From the NCBI GenBank assembly GCA_905331475.1, contig CAJNYU010002676.1, positions 186,001 to 250,000 on the forward strand: a DNA stretch of 64,000 bases, in the 5' to 3' direction. The notes under the pieces were generated by a model. It did not search any database. It had not been told where the DNA came from and was given only the letters and a program-made list of their open reading frames with translations. A program made the position numbers and the translations under genes. The DNA is from Rotaria socialis (lineage: Eukaryota; Rotifera; Eurotatoria; Philodinida; Philodinidae). Below are positions 46,200 to 58,285 of the stretch, piece by piece. Numbering within the stretch: position 1 is the first letter of the stretch; each line of letters begins with the position of its first letter.

Positions 46200-49100
46200 T
46201 TAAAGATCTGTGAAATGTTGCGGTGTTGTTGCTTGAGATGAAGAATATGCATTATTGTTCGCACTTTTCTCGTTTTGTTGAGTTAAAAACGATTGAATCT
46301 GTTGATTGAAAAGTTGACGTACTTGATCGACGCCATCACGTTTCATTGCTACTTGTGATTGCTGTTTATCTTGTGGACGTGGTTGATTCCATGGTGAATA
46401 TTCTTGAGTTTTCCATTTACCAAGAATATTGTCAGATGGAAATTTAAAATAATCATCATTCTGTTGTGGATTCGGCGAAAACGCCGATTGAGATATATTT
46501 CGTGTATGCGCTTCAGCAGCACCTTGACAAAATTTATTGTTTACTACGATCAATGATGTGAGAGTCTTACCTTCACGCATACTTGGCTCCGAATTTAAAT
46601 TAAATGGTTTACGTGAATCAATACTTGGACGTGGTGACTGCGATGCTAAATCTAATTGATGGAAAAACATAAAATTTATAAAGACAAAGACAAAGACAAA
46701 GAAAATATTTACTGTCTAAATTTCGACTACTAAAACCCTTCGGTTTGGCATTAAAGTCTCCGTATCGCGGCCCACTTTGTACTGGCATATGTGGTGCTAT
46801 TGGTTCAGGCAGCGTCGGTGTTGGAGGAGGAAGACTAACTTTCTGTCGAACCGGTGAAAAATTCTGACCACTCAATGGGTTTTCATCAGCAGACCATGAT
46901 GTGGATGCGCGTTGCCCCCATGGTTTCGCTGATGGCTGTATAGAACGGGAAAAAAAGAATCACAAGAATAATTCATAGAAATAGAAAACGATAAAGGTAC
47001 ACACTTCAATATAAGTTGCTGTTGCTTGATAGCCTGGTCGTTTCACATTATTCTCATCGATGACCCATCTTTCGGAACGGGCTTTACGTTTTTGAAACAA
47101 AGCAGCACCTTTACCTCGATTATGATTCAAATCGGAAACAATGCTCATAGCAATTTGCGGCGGAATCATGGTATGTGTCACATGTTCCTAAAAGAAAAGT
47201 TTTATATCCATTTATTCTTCGAAAATAAATCATTCGACTGAACGCATTCCGGTCGAAGAACAAATGAAGTTTTCTATTATGTTAGCCTGTTGTCTATCTG
47301 TTTGATGATATATATTTCGGATCATGTCAATATTCCTTTACACTGACACTTGCACTCTCATTTAGTAGACATAACTCGTACAATAACTCATCTATGATTG
47401 TTTATTAATCAAATAAAACGGATGAATAATAATCCACTGCATAACCTTAGTCTCAAGGCTATAACAGCAGAATTCTTTGCAAGGAATACATGATAGTGCA
47501 TAGAAATACTAATGCAATTCTCGACAACAGTATACCTAACAAATGTGGCACGGAATTGCATTGATACGATTCGAAGTATTAGCCAGTAACGAAGCGAAAA
47601 AATTTCAAAATAAAATTTGAAGCATATGCAGATGTCTCGGAATTTTATTTTAATAAACATCTGCAATTCACCATACAAATAAACAAAGTTGTAGAGATTT
47701 TCATTTGCTAGAATTATTTTCTCACGAGAATACACAGCGGTTAATCAGCAATCTAAATAGTATCTAATTGTTTTTAGCAAAAAAGGATACCAACGATATT
47801 TTCAAAATTCTCAACTTCCGGTAAGCCTAAACACAAGAACTTTTCTTTTATAATACACTTATGATTTTCATTTTCCTTGAAACTACTCTTCTTATTAAAT
47901 TTTGCGCACGAATTATTATTTTTTTCAAAAATAGAATAGTTATGAATCTCGTACCTGCATATGAACTTGTTTAAAGTCATCGGGTGCACCGACATATCTC
48001 AAAGTATTCATATGTTGAGCCTCTCTTAAACTATGTTTAATACAATCAGGTACGTCTGGTGTATCATAATATGCTGTTTCATTTTGATGCAATTGATGTA
48101 ATGGCCGATAATTGCTTGTTGCAGTCATTTTAAATGGTGATTCACATTCGATTGAATGTTTTTCGGCTCGCTGGCGTTGTTTCTCAAATTTCGTAGCACC
48201 TTTTTGAGTTGGATCGCCTCCTTCGAGTATAGTGGCAATTTTTCGAGCCAATTTTTTTTGTTCTTCAATGGTTGGATACGTATTATATGGCGTACTAAAG
48301 AAGCTTGAATCAGCATAACGCTTCTCTAAACAAAAACAAATAATAATTTTTCAAAAAAACAAAATTTTACTATTTGCAATTGGTGATTTGAGCAATTCGG
48401 CACCCAATTCATGATCAATACTTTCTAAATGTTAATGATAGGATTAGAATGAGGAGAAAGAACAATAATAGACCCTTACGATCAGATCGACGACGTTGAT
48501 CTTGAGATGGAAAACTAAGCTGTGGTGGTCTGGTATGTCGAGCAGCTGCAGCTGCTGCTGCTTGTTCTTGTTGATAACGATAGACATCGAACGGTTGTTG
48601 TTGAGGTTTTGGTGGTTCTTGTGGCACATATTGATCATAGGCTTTACTTGTCATTGAACGTATGGGTAAAACAATATTACTTGGTCGTCGTGAATTAGAT
48701 TGTCGTGAAATTTTCGTATAACGAGGACCAGATGCAACACATTCTGAATCACTATAATAACTTTGATCATTACTTGTTGTAATTTTCGTATTATAAGCTG
48801 TTGGCTGCGATTTATAAAGCGGTTGAACACGTGGAACATTCAAATTGTTAGTTGTAATAGGACGAATAGATACCGATGAATTTCGATGATCATTACTATC
48901 CGAAGTATAACCATGTGTCGAAGCTCCATAATAATTACGTGGAGTATCGTAAGCATTATTTGATGATACTGTATGATAATTAAATTGTTGTTGTCCTCTT
49001 GTTGAAGCGGCCGGTGAGGCGACCATATTTGAGTTAACTGAAGACGTGCGAAATATCGTCGGCACTGGATTAGCTGTTAAACGTCCATAGGAGTCCATAT

Positions 49101-49720
49101 AACGTTGATCTCGATTATTATCATATTGATTCATATTTGATGTTGATGTATATGTTGGATAAGTAGGTGTAGCACGTAATGAATTATATTGATAATAATC
49201 CATGCTTGGCGGTAGTGGAGTTAAGCGATGTGTTGAGCGAACAGGACTAGTGTCTGTTGTATCTATACTAGAAAATGAATCAAATCGATTCCGATCAGGA
49301 TGTAATGCACTAGAAATAGAGAATAATAAATTGAATTTGACATCAAATATACGTACGTACTATCATCTTTGATAATTACCTTTGTACTTCGAGAATAAGT
49401 TGATCACGAATAGAACCAATTACATTATTTAGTTCAAGTAAAGTTTTATCAAATGCCGATGTACCATTAACAGATAAAATTGTATCACCTGCTGAGAGAC
49501 CGGCGTGAGCTGCTTTACTTCGGCTTCGAACCTATATATTGAAATAAAATTTATAGAAAAAAAAACATTTTCCCAATAGAATTTATTGAATAGTTATTTC
49601 TTTTGAAAAACAAAAGCTATCTACCTTGATAATATAAACAGGTGTGAAAATGCCGCCCGAGAGTCGAAAACCCCAGGGAGCGCCACCTCGTAATACAGCA
49701 GTTTTTCGTTCACCTAACAT
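46200..49720 (-). CDS. PDZ protein of the Zasp/PDLIM-synaptopodin-2 type
   Basis: Start at 49720; exons 49625-49720, 49380-49531 and 48480-49309, then several more down to the TAA at 46200. Residues 1-80 are a PDZ domain with the ligand loop GAPWGFRLSGGI and KAAHAGLSAGDTILSVNG. A long Ser/Tyr/Gln-rich region and an alanine run follow. Later exons hold a ZM/DUF4749-like block (ELLKSPIAN, then FFSTPYNTYPT and GATKFEKQRQRAEKHSIE) and a synaptopodin-like block (GKGAALFQKRKARSERWVID). The last exons are Pro- and Gln-rich. This layout is typical of Z-disc and actin-bundle scaffold proteins that bind alpha-actinin. No LIM domain was found, which fits the synaptopodin-2 side better than classical PDLIM. 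A 770-bp intron (about 47190-47955) is the largest; another carries a GACAAA repeat. Confidence 0.82.
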
Positions 49721-51756
49721 TTTCTATGCTAATCCCTGATTCAAATAAATAACAAATGCTGTCATTTGTTCATTGTTCGTTTCTAGACGAATATCAACAA
49801 CGTCTGTTGCTGTGTCGGCAGTCGGGATGTTCTTCTCTCAAACTTCCAAAACAACATGATGCTTGTAGCAGAAACAAGAGAAGATAATAGAAAAGAGAGA
49901 TAACAAAAAAGAATAAGAATATATCCTAATGAGAAAACATTGACCAGCAACAATCGAAAGACGATCACAGAAAAGGAAAAAAACACTCTTTGGTTAGAAT
50001 GCTTTACACTCTTTTCTAAATAGATATCTAATGTAGTGAAAGCGAAGAGAGAAAACTTTTCTTATACAGTGTGATCTATTTATATGCATAGACCAATAGG
50101 AAATAGAAACTTATTTTTCTTATTTTTTGCTCGTATATCTATGTGTTTATGTGCATGGAAGCGAGTCCGAATAATATTTATAGTAGTCGATAGAAAAAAT
50201 ATTGTCGATTATAAGTTCTCGCATTTAAAAGGATGGAAAATAGGCGACAACTAGAGATGATATCCCGACAACTAGAGATGATATCGCGACAATAGAGATC
50301 ACACTCGTATTTTCTTCTTTTGCTATTCTGGCTTTTTCTTCTGTTCTGGTTTTCATCGTCTGCTGGTTTTCTGTGTCATATAAATGCTAAAATGATTGAA
50401 TGAAGACAAACGAGAAAAAGGCGCATCCATTTAGCTCTATCATCGAGCAGTCGGCCGTTATATTACACGACAGCGATTATGCATCGTTTTGTTCTGCAAA
50501 GACCAGATGCATACTAATAATATACACGAGAAAGACTTCCTGCATGTCTTCTGCATGGAAAAACATGTATGTGTAAATAGACAAAAAAAAAGAAGAAGAA
50601 GGAAGAAAAACTCTAAAGGATTGTATCAAACCTTGGTAAAGATGACAAAGAGAAGAAGGGAAAATAATGTTATGTGTATTGTTTAATTATCGCCATTGCA
50701 GCATGACCTTCCGATTCCTCATTAATATTAGATTGGCATAATAACTAATAGACAACTCGAGTTGACCCAAATGCTTTTACATCAGAAACAAAGTAAAAAC
50801 AAATTACTATGTTCTATGTCAATCAGAAAAATACACAAACTAACAGTTGGATAAGCGTAATTTTTTATCATAATAAATGATTATTTTGCTTTTCAATATA
50901 ATGTATTTTTTTGTCTACGGTTCTTATATGTACATATGTAGTAAAAACATTTGCATTTGATTTGTTTAGTGTGTTGTTTCCTTCGTTTTTTATAATTTAC
51001 TAATAACTGGCAAGATGCAAAGCTAATTCTCGAGTGTCTTATAAGACTTACCGTAGACTATAATATTTTTTTTCCGAGCTTTCGTCAATTAATAAGATCT
51101 TGATATTCTCTTTTCTTAACAATAGCACAAAAGAAATATTTTTTCAAACAATAGATTAGATTGATAAATAAATACAATAATAATCCAAGCGTATCGCCCA
51201 GGTTAACACAAGTTGGTGGCACACACACACACGCGCGCACACACACGCACGTACAATAACATATAGTATATGCCCGTTAACTGCAGCAGCGATGCAGAAG
51301 ACGCTGCTCTTCTGTTTTTTCCCTTCTATATGCTTATATGGAACAGCTAAAGGAAAAAAGGAGATTGTTAAGAATAGGAATTGTGTCGATAGGATCGCCT
51401 CACGCGACAAAGACAGTTCTTGTATACAAAAAAGAAAAACGGAAGATCCGTTTTTCTGTTCTACACGCTTCTTACAACTAGAACCCACCCATACTGTTTT
51501 TCCTATATTCTTTGTGGATGATATGCGTCAACTCCAAGGTTGGTCGAAAAGACCGGCGCAATCAGAATATTCGTCTCAACGACAACAACAACAAAATGCG
51601 AAGAAACAGGATATCATTTTCTAACAAAAAAAAACACATTTACGCCCAAAACAACGAGTAGGACAAGAGATAGAAGCTGTCATTACTGATATGCATATGT
51701 ATATACAAGATTCGCAAAAAAAACATTATGCGTAGAAGAATTAAATATATTCTTAC
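49721..51756. other. Intergenic; tandem repeat and CA microsatellite
   Basis: Two kilobases without a supported gene. It contains the 21-bp tandem repeat at 50245-50302 and a (CA)n/(CG) run at about 51220-51252. The open frames on both strands at 51156-51624 overlap each other and look like chance. Confidence 0.5.
50245..50302. repeat. 21-bp tandem repeat, about 2.8 copies
   Basis: Units start CGACAACTAGAGATGATATC at 50245 and 50266. A third, shortened copy (CGACAATAGAGAT) begins at 50287. The first two copies differ at the last base only. Confidence 0.85.
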
Positions 51757-53197
51757 ATTTACATAATTAACAACAGTATCGAAATCTTTAGACGTATGAA
51801 AATTTTTTGATAGTTGTTTTAATTCATATCGATAATCAAGTAGATTCCCTTGAATAATTATGTCGATTAATATGCAGGATTTTTGTGTTTATCCAGTGTT
51901 TTATTCAGCGGGAGGACACGGTACATTTTGCCCTCCCGAGACCGCGTTTGCCCTCCCGAGAAAAATGAAATAAATAATTAACTTTTGTATAACTTACAAA
52001 ACACAGATCTTTCGAACGCATCAGTATGATAGACTCGATATTACTCGTGGTAGTGAGCCCCTTAAAAAGCTTTTGGTTGCCCTCCCGACAACTGAATTCA
52101 CCCTCCCGGAGTGAAAAATCTAGATAAAACACTGTTTATCTATGGCAGTAAATATAGACTCACCTTATATATATATATATGTCTATGTCGTGATGATCAA
52201 TACCAACGCCTGAACTAGATACTATGACTAACAAGCAAAATAAGTTTACGTAATCCTACTGAAGAGAAATCGATATTCTTTAAAGTCATTTGCATATACG
52301 TATATCTTGTATGCTCACAGTATGTAAAAATCAAACGAGAGAACATGGCATGAATATATTGATTAAACCTTGATATCAATGAAAAAAAAGCAGACAAGAA
52401 ATGGTTGATAGAAATATATTTATGTATATTTCATATAGACGTAAATTTATGTATAAGACAGTATTTGTAAATCATATTCACCGTCGATCTATTTGAAAAA
52501 AAGAACAATTTTTTGTTTTAATATAATCATTTCGTTAGCTATTATCTTACATCAAATCGTTTGATATGTTCAGGTCCATAATCTGATTGTTGCATTTTAG
52601 CGCATATTGTCCACATGGCTTGTAGATGTTGGGAAAGTTCATTCATTGTTGGTATATTCTGTGAAGGACATAAACAATAGTCTTGTTTGTAGTATATTAA
52701 CAGTAGGATTACTTACAGCAAATGCCGGTTCTGTCATTTGATCATCGTTAATTAATGTAGTCGCGAGTAAACGTTCAATTGACGGTTTACGCTAGACAAG
52801 GATGAATTTATTGAAAGGTTATATACTGAAATTTCCGAGCAAAAAAAAGCTACCATACATCTTTTATCGGTATTGTTTGGTTATGAATTTTAACGTTATC
52901 AATAGTAAAATCTTTCCAAATCGATGATGGCTGTTGAAGTAAAAACCGTATTTGATAGATAGCACGTGGCATAAAGATCAACTAAAAGAAGAATAACTCT
53001 GATTGCGAAGAAATTCCTCTTGAAATACCTGTTTTTGACCGAGTGTAATATGACTATTACTACCAAGTTCCCCATGTGGTGATTCCATCAATCGATACCG
53101 TTTCAAGCAAACATGCCATTCATCTAATTAAATTACTGAGAGTATTACTCGTATCTTAACAATTCTGATCCATCGTACATAATCTTATAAAAATCAT
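51757..53197 (-). CDS. Unrecognised multi-exon gene (partial)
   Basis: Four exons with consistent phase and GT..AG ends: 53029-53123, 52859-52981, 52717-52791, 52551-52658. They encode among others EWHVCLKRYRLMESPHGELG, FMPRAIYQIRFLLQQPSSIW, KDFTIDNVKIHNQTIPIKD and NIPTMNELSQHLQAMWTICA. A 19-base first exon (53179-53197, MIFIRL) joins in phase across a 55-bp intron, and an in-frame stop precedes it, so it may be the start. A further plausible exon at 51757-51848 (YRYELKQLSKNFHTSKDFD) needs one extra, unseen exon to match phase. A MITE at 51894-52134 lies between. No family recognised. The composition and splice pattern look like a real or recently real gene. The 3' end is unknown. Confidence 0.6.
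51894..52134. mobile_element. 241-bp MITE with CCCTCCCG repeats
   Basis: Terminal inverted repeats CAGTGTTTTAT (51894-51904) and ATAAAACACTG (52124-52134) match perfectly over 11 bp. The flanks TTTATC (51888-51893) and TTTATC (52135-52140) form a 6-bp direct repeat, a likely target-site duplication. The interior carries CCCTCCCG at 51931, 51951, 52080 and 52101 and one inverted CGGGAGG at about 51909. No coding capacity. It sits inside the transcribed span of the unrecognised gene at 51757-53197. Confidence 0.82.
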
Positions 53198-55003
53198 GGA
53201 TATCAGTTAAGCTGTTATAATGAAATGCAGATCGAATGATTATGATATCTCATCGGTTAATTATCTTATTCGTTGTGTTTTTTATTTGCCGCTAAATATA
53301 TTACGCTAGCTGCTAAACGTCCTAAAAAGATGTCGATGCTTTCGCTTAGGTCGATCGAACTATTAAATGTTGAGTGATTATCACAAATGTTAATTAACAC
53401 CTTTCTCTTCTGTAATTTTACTACAATGTTCAATTAAGAAAATCGTACGATGATGAACTTCTACGTGACTTGAAAAGATTTCGATTTGTTTTTCTCGAAT
53501 ACAAAGCTAAACAATGTTCTGTCAACATTGTCTTTTAGCTTTATTTGACATATTGACTTTTCTATTAAGCTTTTAGAGATTGTGGTTTTGTGTTACTGCG
53601 CATAAAAAAAGACATGCTATCTGTCAGGAAATGTCGAGAGCTAAAGTAAAAGGGCGGATTGATGTAAAGATCAGTTAAATACATCATTGGCTAAAGTTAT
53701 GTCCATGCTAAAAACCAAATGATATATTTACATGCCCTTGTCTTTTTTCAGAAATGCGTTCTACCGGCAAAGATCTCGCATATGTGAGTGAAGCCAACTA
53801 TCAGCTAGGTAGATTTGAAGCGTAAGAAAACTATAGGCAAAATATTATGGGAAAAAACTGACTAAACTAAAAGCGGACACAATTTGATGATGAGATAAAT
53901 TCATGCTGTTTTATAGCAATACTTTCACATATATAGATATTTATATATAGAGCAAGAAAAATGCATAAAGAAAGATGTAAAAGTCGATATCTTCGAGGGT
54001 CTGTTTCTATCTAAGAAAAACAAAACGGAAACAATCCAATTCTATCCTTTAAAGATCAACGAGTCAATATCATGATCGATTTAATGAAATTTAATACGAC
54101 GTAAAGATTTTTATTTTCTTAACACGAATAAATAATAATAACAAAACTATAATAGAAGAAGATTTCAAACACTTGGCTATACCCGAATGAATAAATTCTC
54201 CAGGGATGTCGTATGTCATATTCTTTGTTGACGTTTTTATTATTATAATGATGGAGAAGAAATTATTTAAGCATTAGTTGTTTTTATTATTTTCTAAATG
54301 AAACTTGTAGTTATCGGAGCCAAAAAGACACAGTCGCAACGGACAAATACGACTATTGGGATAGCCTTTTATTACAATTCTATATCTTTCTATTGTAGGT
54401 AGAGGCACCAATGCTTTTTGTACTAGTAGTTAAGTACATGGAATCCATATACGATCTTAATGGCTTGTGTAAGGTCACGGAAATATGCATAAATATTCAA
54501 CTAAGGGTCATCTATTAGGTGTAAAGTATTGCTCTGTTAATGGAGCCTTCTATTTGACAACATAATACATTTACATAGTAATTATTTCAAATACGACTAT
54601 AGTTATGAGAAAAAAACGATCATCTAAAATACAAGCTGCTATTGTTTTTTCATACCCTCAACTAAGATTATCAATCAAAATTGTGCTTCTCGAGTATTTG
54701 TTTAATTATATATCTGATCGAATAATATAAAAGATGATCTAACATTCTTCTATTCAACATGATTAAATTTTTCATAAGTTTAACAGGTCGTCGCACTTAA
54801 GAAATTGTGAGAACTGCCCTAAATCACTGTCCATTTAATACAGTTAACATGTTATTATTTCCCGTCAATAATAAAATCCCTGTACTGATTTACTACTAAG
54901 TAAATAGAGTAATCTGTCAAAATATTTTCTTTTACGAAGCGTAAGAATGGCGAATTTTAAAATCATTTAAGCACTTGTAAGGGATTCTGCGAGGAATATA
55001 TTT
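53198..55003. other. Intergenic, nothing firm
   Basis: About 1.8 kb of AT-rich sequence. A 23-codon open frame after a TTTTTCAG at about 53751-53758 (ATG at 53763) has coding-like codons but is too short to call. No repeat or RNA was recognised. Confidence 0.45.
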
Positions 55004-55270
55004 TCAGTCATAAATTTTACCATCTGCATGTTGTTTGATTTTAATGGATAGAAAAGCCGTATAATCATTAACGAATTCGATCGATGTAAAATTCTACAAA
55101 ATTTAAATAAAAATATGCTTTCTTACTATTTAATCACAAATAAAATCTACTTTAATCGGAGCATCATTGCATTTCCATGTATACATTTTACATCCCGATT
55201 GCATTAATGCATTTGGGCGATCTTGAAGTGATAGTTGAGTTTGTTCTTTGAAATTAATTATTGTTGTCAT
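55004..55270 (-). CDS. Small two-exon protein, 69 aa, unknown
   Basis: Exon 1 55151-55270 (ATG at 55270, 40 codons) and exon 2 55004-55093 (29 codons plus TGA) join in phase across a 57-bp GTAGAT...TTTGTAG intron, the normal intron size here. The protein includes SLQDRPNALMQSGCKMYTWK, then CNDAPIK, then FTSIEFVNDYTAFLSIKIKQ and HADGKIYD. There is no signal peptide or membrane segment, and two cysteines. Composition is coding-like, with alternating strands in the second half, but I recognise no family. It could be the end of a longer gene with 5' exons, though none is visible before the ATG. The downstream ERLEC1 gene starts 205 bp away on the other strand, so the two may share a promoter. Confidence 0.5.
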
Positions 55271-55474
55271 TTCTAACTTTATGAATCAATTTCTTTTCAT
55301 TCAAGCATATGTTTCTATAACGATGCAGGCGATCAGCAAGAAAAGACAGATGTCGCGTTTGTTCTTTCATTGGAGACCTTAAATCACCCAATAAGTAAAT
55401 TACAAAAAAATCAACCAAGTTTATTGAGAAAATTTAGTAATTCCTTTTATTTATTTTCCCTCTATAGATAAATC

Positions 55475-58132
55475 ATGGTGTTATTCTTCCAAATTATTTA
55501 CACAATTTTATGTTTAATTCCATTATCAAATACAATCTTGGAAGATGACATTCTCTATGATATCAAATGGCAGCCCGAATTAACATCCGTATGAATATTT
55601 GACTAGAAAAAAACTTTTGTTTATTTCATTTTCTTTCAGCCCATTGATCTTGATAATAGTTATACATTTGCATCCAATCGAAAAGAAAATTATCTATGTA
55701 CCCTCCCGATCGTTCAAACAACAGTTCCGGTATGATTATCGGTTGTGCTTCCTTCGTACAAGGTGATTCTATATTTAGACATCAACGGATACTGTTCTAC
55801 TATCTGATATTGAACGATTATTAGAAAATTTACATTCTAAAACATCATGTGTATACCGAGTAAGTTGACTTTCTGAAACTTTACCCAACATCTATTGCGA
55901 TTGATTATAGTTGGATCCATATTGGACATACGAATTATGTCACGGTATACATGTTAGACAATATCATGATACAAAGATTGCAGGCAAAGTAAATTTGCAT
56001 TTATTCGAAAGAGACTTATACTACAAGTGTCAACATTAAATTTTTAGAAATCAATTATTCAAGAGTATCACTTAGGTTATTATCATGCAGAACAACAAGA
56101 TGTTTCAACAGATTCTGAAGGTCAATCAGTACTAAAGGTAACTACAAAATATTCTACTATTTAAATTCTTTTTTTTGTTCGAATTAGATTCATCATAAAA
56201 CGATCTATAATAATAAAACTCCGATGTTAGCTGTTCGATATACAGAAGGTACAACATGTGAAATTAATGCAAATCAACCACGTGAAACTGTTGTTTACTA
56301 TGGTAAATAATGTCAAAAAAAAAACATTTTGGCAAAGATTTCACGTTTTCTTTTTGTGTTTAGTATGTGATGAACGAGGTAGTGATGGAATATTAAATTT
56401 TGAAGAAGTATCATCCTGCTATTATGAAATTATTGTGGCTTCGAGATGGCTATGTAAATTGCCAGCGTTTAGGTAAATTGATTAGCGACAAAAAGCCGAG
56501 GATATGAAATGTATAAACCAAGATGAAAGCTGCGTGAGATATGGCTTAGAAGTGTTTCAAAACCTTAATTCTTTCCTTCACATGAGACCGATCACACAGT
56601 TAACCTAGAGCAGCATCACAGCTCTGAATATAAGACACTAAATTTTATTTCAGACCAAATTACCCATTGAGCTTTTAATACATGCAATAATTTGAATGCA
56701 GTCATTTGCTTCCTACACAAACTTCGATTCATTGTGTAATAGTGATGTTTTTAAGATGAGGAAGTAGACAATCTTGAGTTTCAAAAGTTACTGTCAACCA
56801 TTTAACTTGAAACATCAGAGCGATATGAATGTTTTTGTCACCTAATTGCAAAAGATATATATTTTTTTCTTTTCAATAGTCCTGTAGAACCAAATCGATA
56901 CAGTATAAATTGTTTTCCAAAAGAGAATGCTCGTCAAAAACCACGTGGTTTAAAGAAGCTTGAAGACGATAGACAATTATCAATGAAAGGTGGTCGGGCA
57001 CAATTTACAGTAAGAAAAACATGATTGTGCAATTCTCGGTTGTGCAATTACAACACATGACATATTTATACCTAGATGACAAGCTCCGACGGCACGACAT
57101 TCATCATACAATACCAGTATGGTAATGATGACGATCTTGATGATTTAAATGAACCTTCAATAAAAGATCAAACGAGCAAAGTAACTCCAGCAAGTCCAAG
57201 TGAACAAAAAGAAGTAAATAATAATCAAGCTGCTCGACAAGAACCGTTGGGAAATTTGGGTGTTGATGTTGATCGTGAATTTCTTCAGAATTTTCTGTCG
57301 GGTAAAGAATGTTTACCTGGCGGTACGGGTTGGTGGAAATATGAAATATGTTATGGTCGGCATGTTATTCAATATCATGTAGGAATTTGTCTTTCTTTTT
57401 AATCTGAAGTTTGTTTGTTTTTTAATTTGAAGGAAGAAGGACAACATCGAGTATCGATTCTTCTCGGAACATGGAATCGTGAAAAGCATATTGAATGGTT
57501 GAATAAAAGTCCGAAAAAAAGATCTGCTGGAAATACAAGAGATCGACAGTAGATTTTATTTCCAAAACTATTTTTTTCGTTTTAATCGATTGAAAATCCT
57601 TAGATTTGTTTCATTGTATTATACCGATGGCGATACATGTGATGTAACAAAAACTCGACGCGTTGTTGAAGTTAAATTAAGGTAGTGTAAACAACAGAAG
57701 TGAAAATTCAATCAAATAAATTTATCCTATTTAGATGTTCTAAGAAAACCGATAAATCTCATGCAACATCCATGTATCTTGTAGAACCGGAAACATGTTC
57801 CTATGTGCTAGGGGTATGTATTCTACATATAAATGTTACGGTTAAGATTCAAATTTTAAAGAAATAATTTAATTGTGAAGATTAAAAATCTTGAGGGTGT
57901 GAATTTTCTATTGAATATGAAGCTATAAGAGCATTTTTATCGTACCTGTATATCGCAATTAAAAATATCTTTTTATTTATTTACAATTTCACGCATAATG
58001 CAAAAAGAATATTTTATATATTAGGTTGAATCGGCACTTTTTTGTAATTTGGCTGACTACACAGATGAATATGGTATTCCTGATAACGAAAAATTAATTA
58101 AACGTTTTCAACAACCACTACCAGAAAAATAA
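55475..58132 (+). CDS. ERLEC1: ERLEC1-like ER lectin, 13 exons
   Basis: Exons 55475-55588, 55640-55729, 55779-55859, 55911-55988, 56048-56137, 56188-56302, 56364-56472, 56880-57009, 57076-57378, 57433-57548, 57604-57681, 57735-57813 and 58025-58132 join in phase. Residues 1-20 are a signal peptide ([18 protein letters not shown]). Two mannose-6-phosphate receptor homology (MRH) domains follow. The first has [16 protein letters not shown] and [10 protein letters not shown]. The second has [43 protein letters not shown] and [10 protein letters not shown]. The WxYE, Q, R and E/Y sugar-contact positions are kept in both. ERLEC1 (XTP3-B) acts in the ER lumen, bringing misfolded glycoproteins to the SEL1L-HRD1 degradation complex. 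The linker between domains is acidic and Gln/Asn-rich. OS-9 has one MRH domain, so two favours ERLEC1. Confidence 0.92.
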
Positions 58133-58285
58133 CAATTTTTTCTTACTTTTCTGCTTTCTTTTGTCGAATGTATATGGTCTATTTTATTGTTAATTTTCAT
58201 TCTTTTCTGTTTGTTTTTGTTTTGTTCATAATGGGATTTTAAAGAACAACTGATCGTATTTCTAGATAAAAGAATAATAATAAAA

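Noticed and set aside
50245-50302. CRISPR-like repeat array
   Set aside because: Units are directly adjacent with no spacers, and the setting is eukaryotic.
51156-51624. Two 110-residue open frames on opposite strands
   Set aside because: They overlap each other, one includes the CA microsatellite, and neither has domain or splice support.
53763-53834. 23-codon open frame after a TTTTTCAG
   Set aside because: Too short, no partner exon in phase found.
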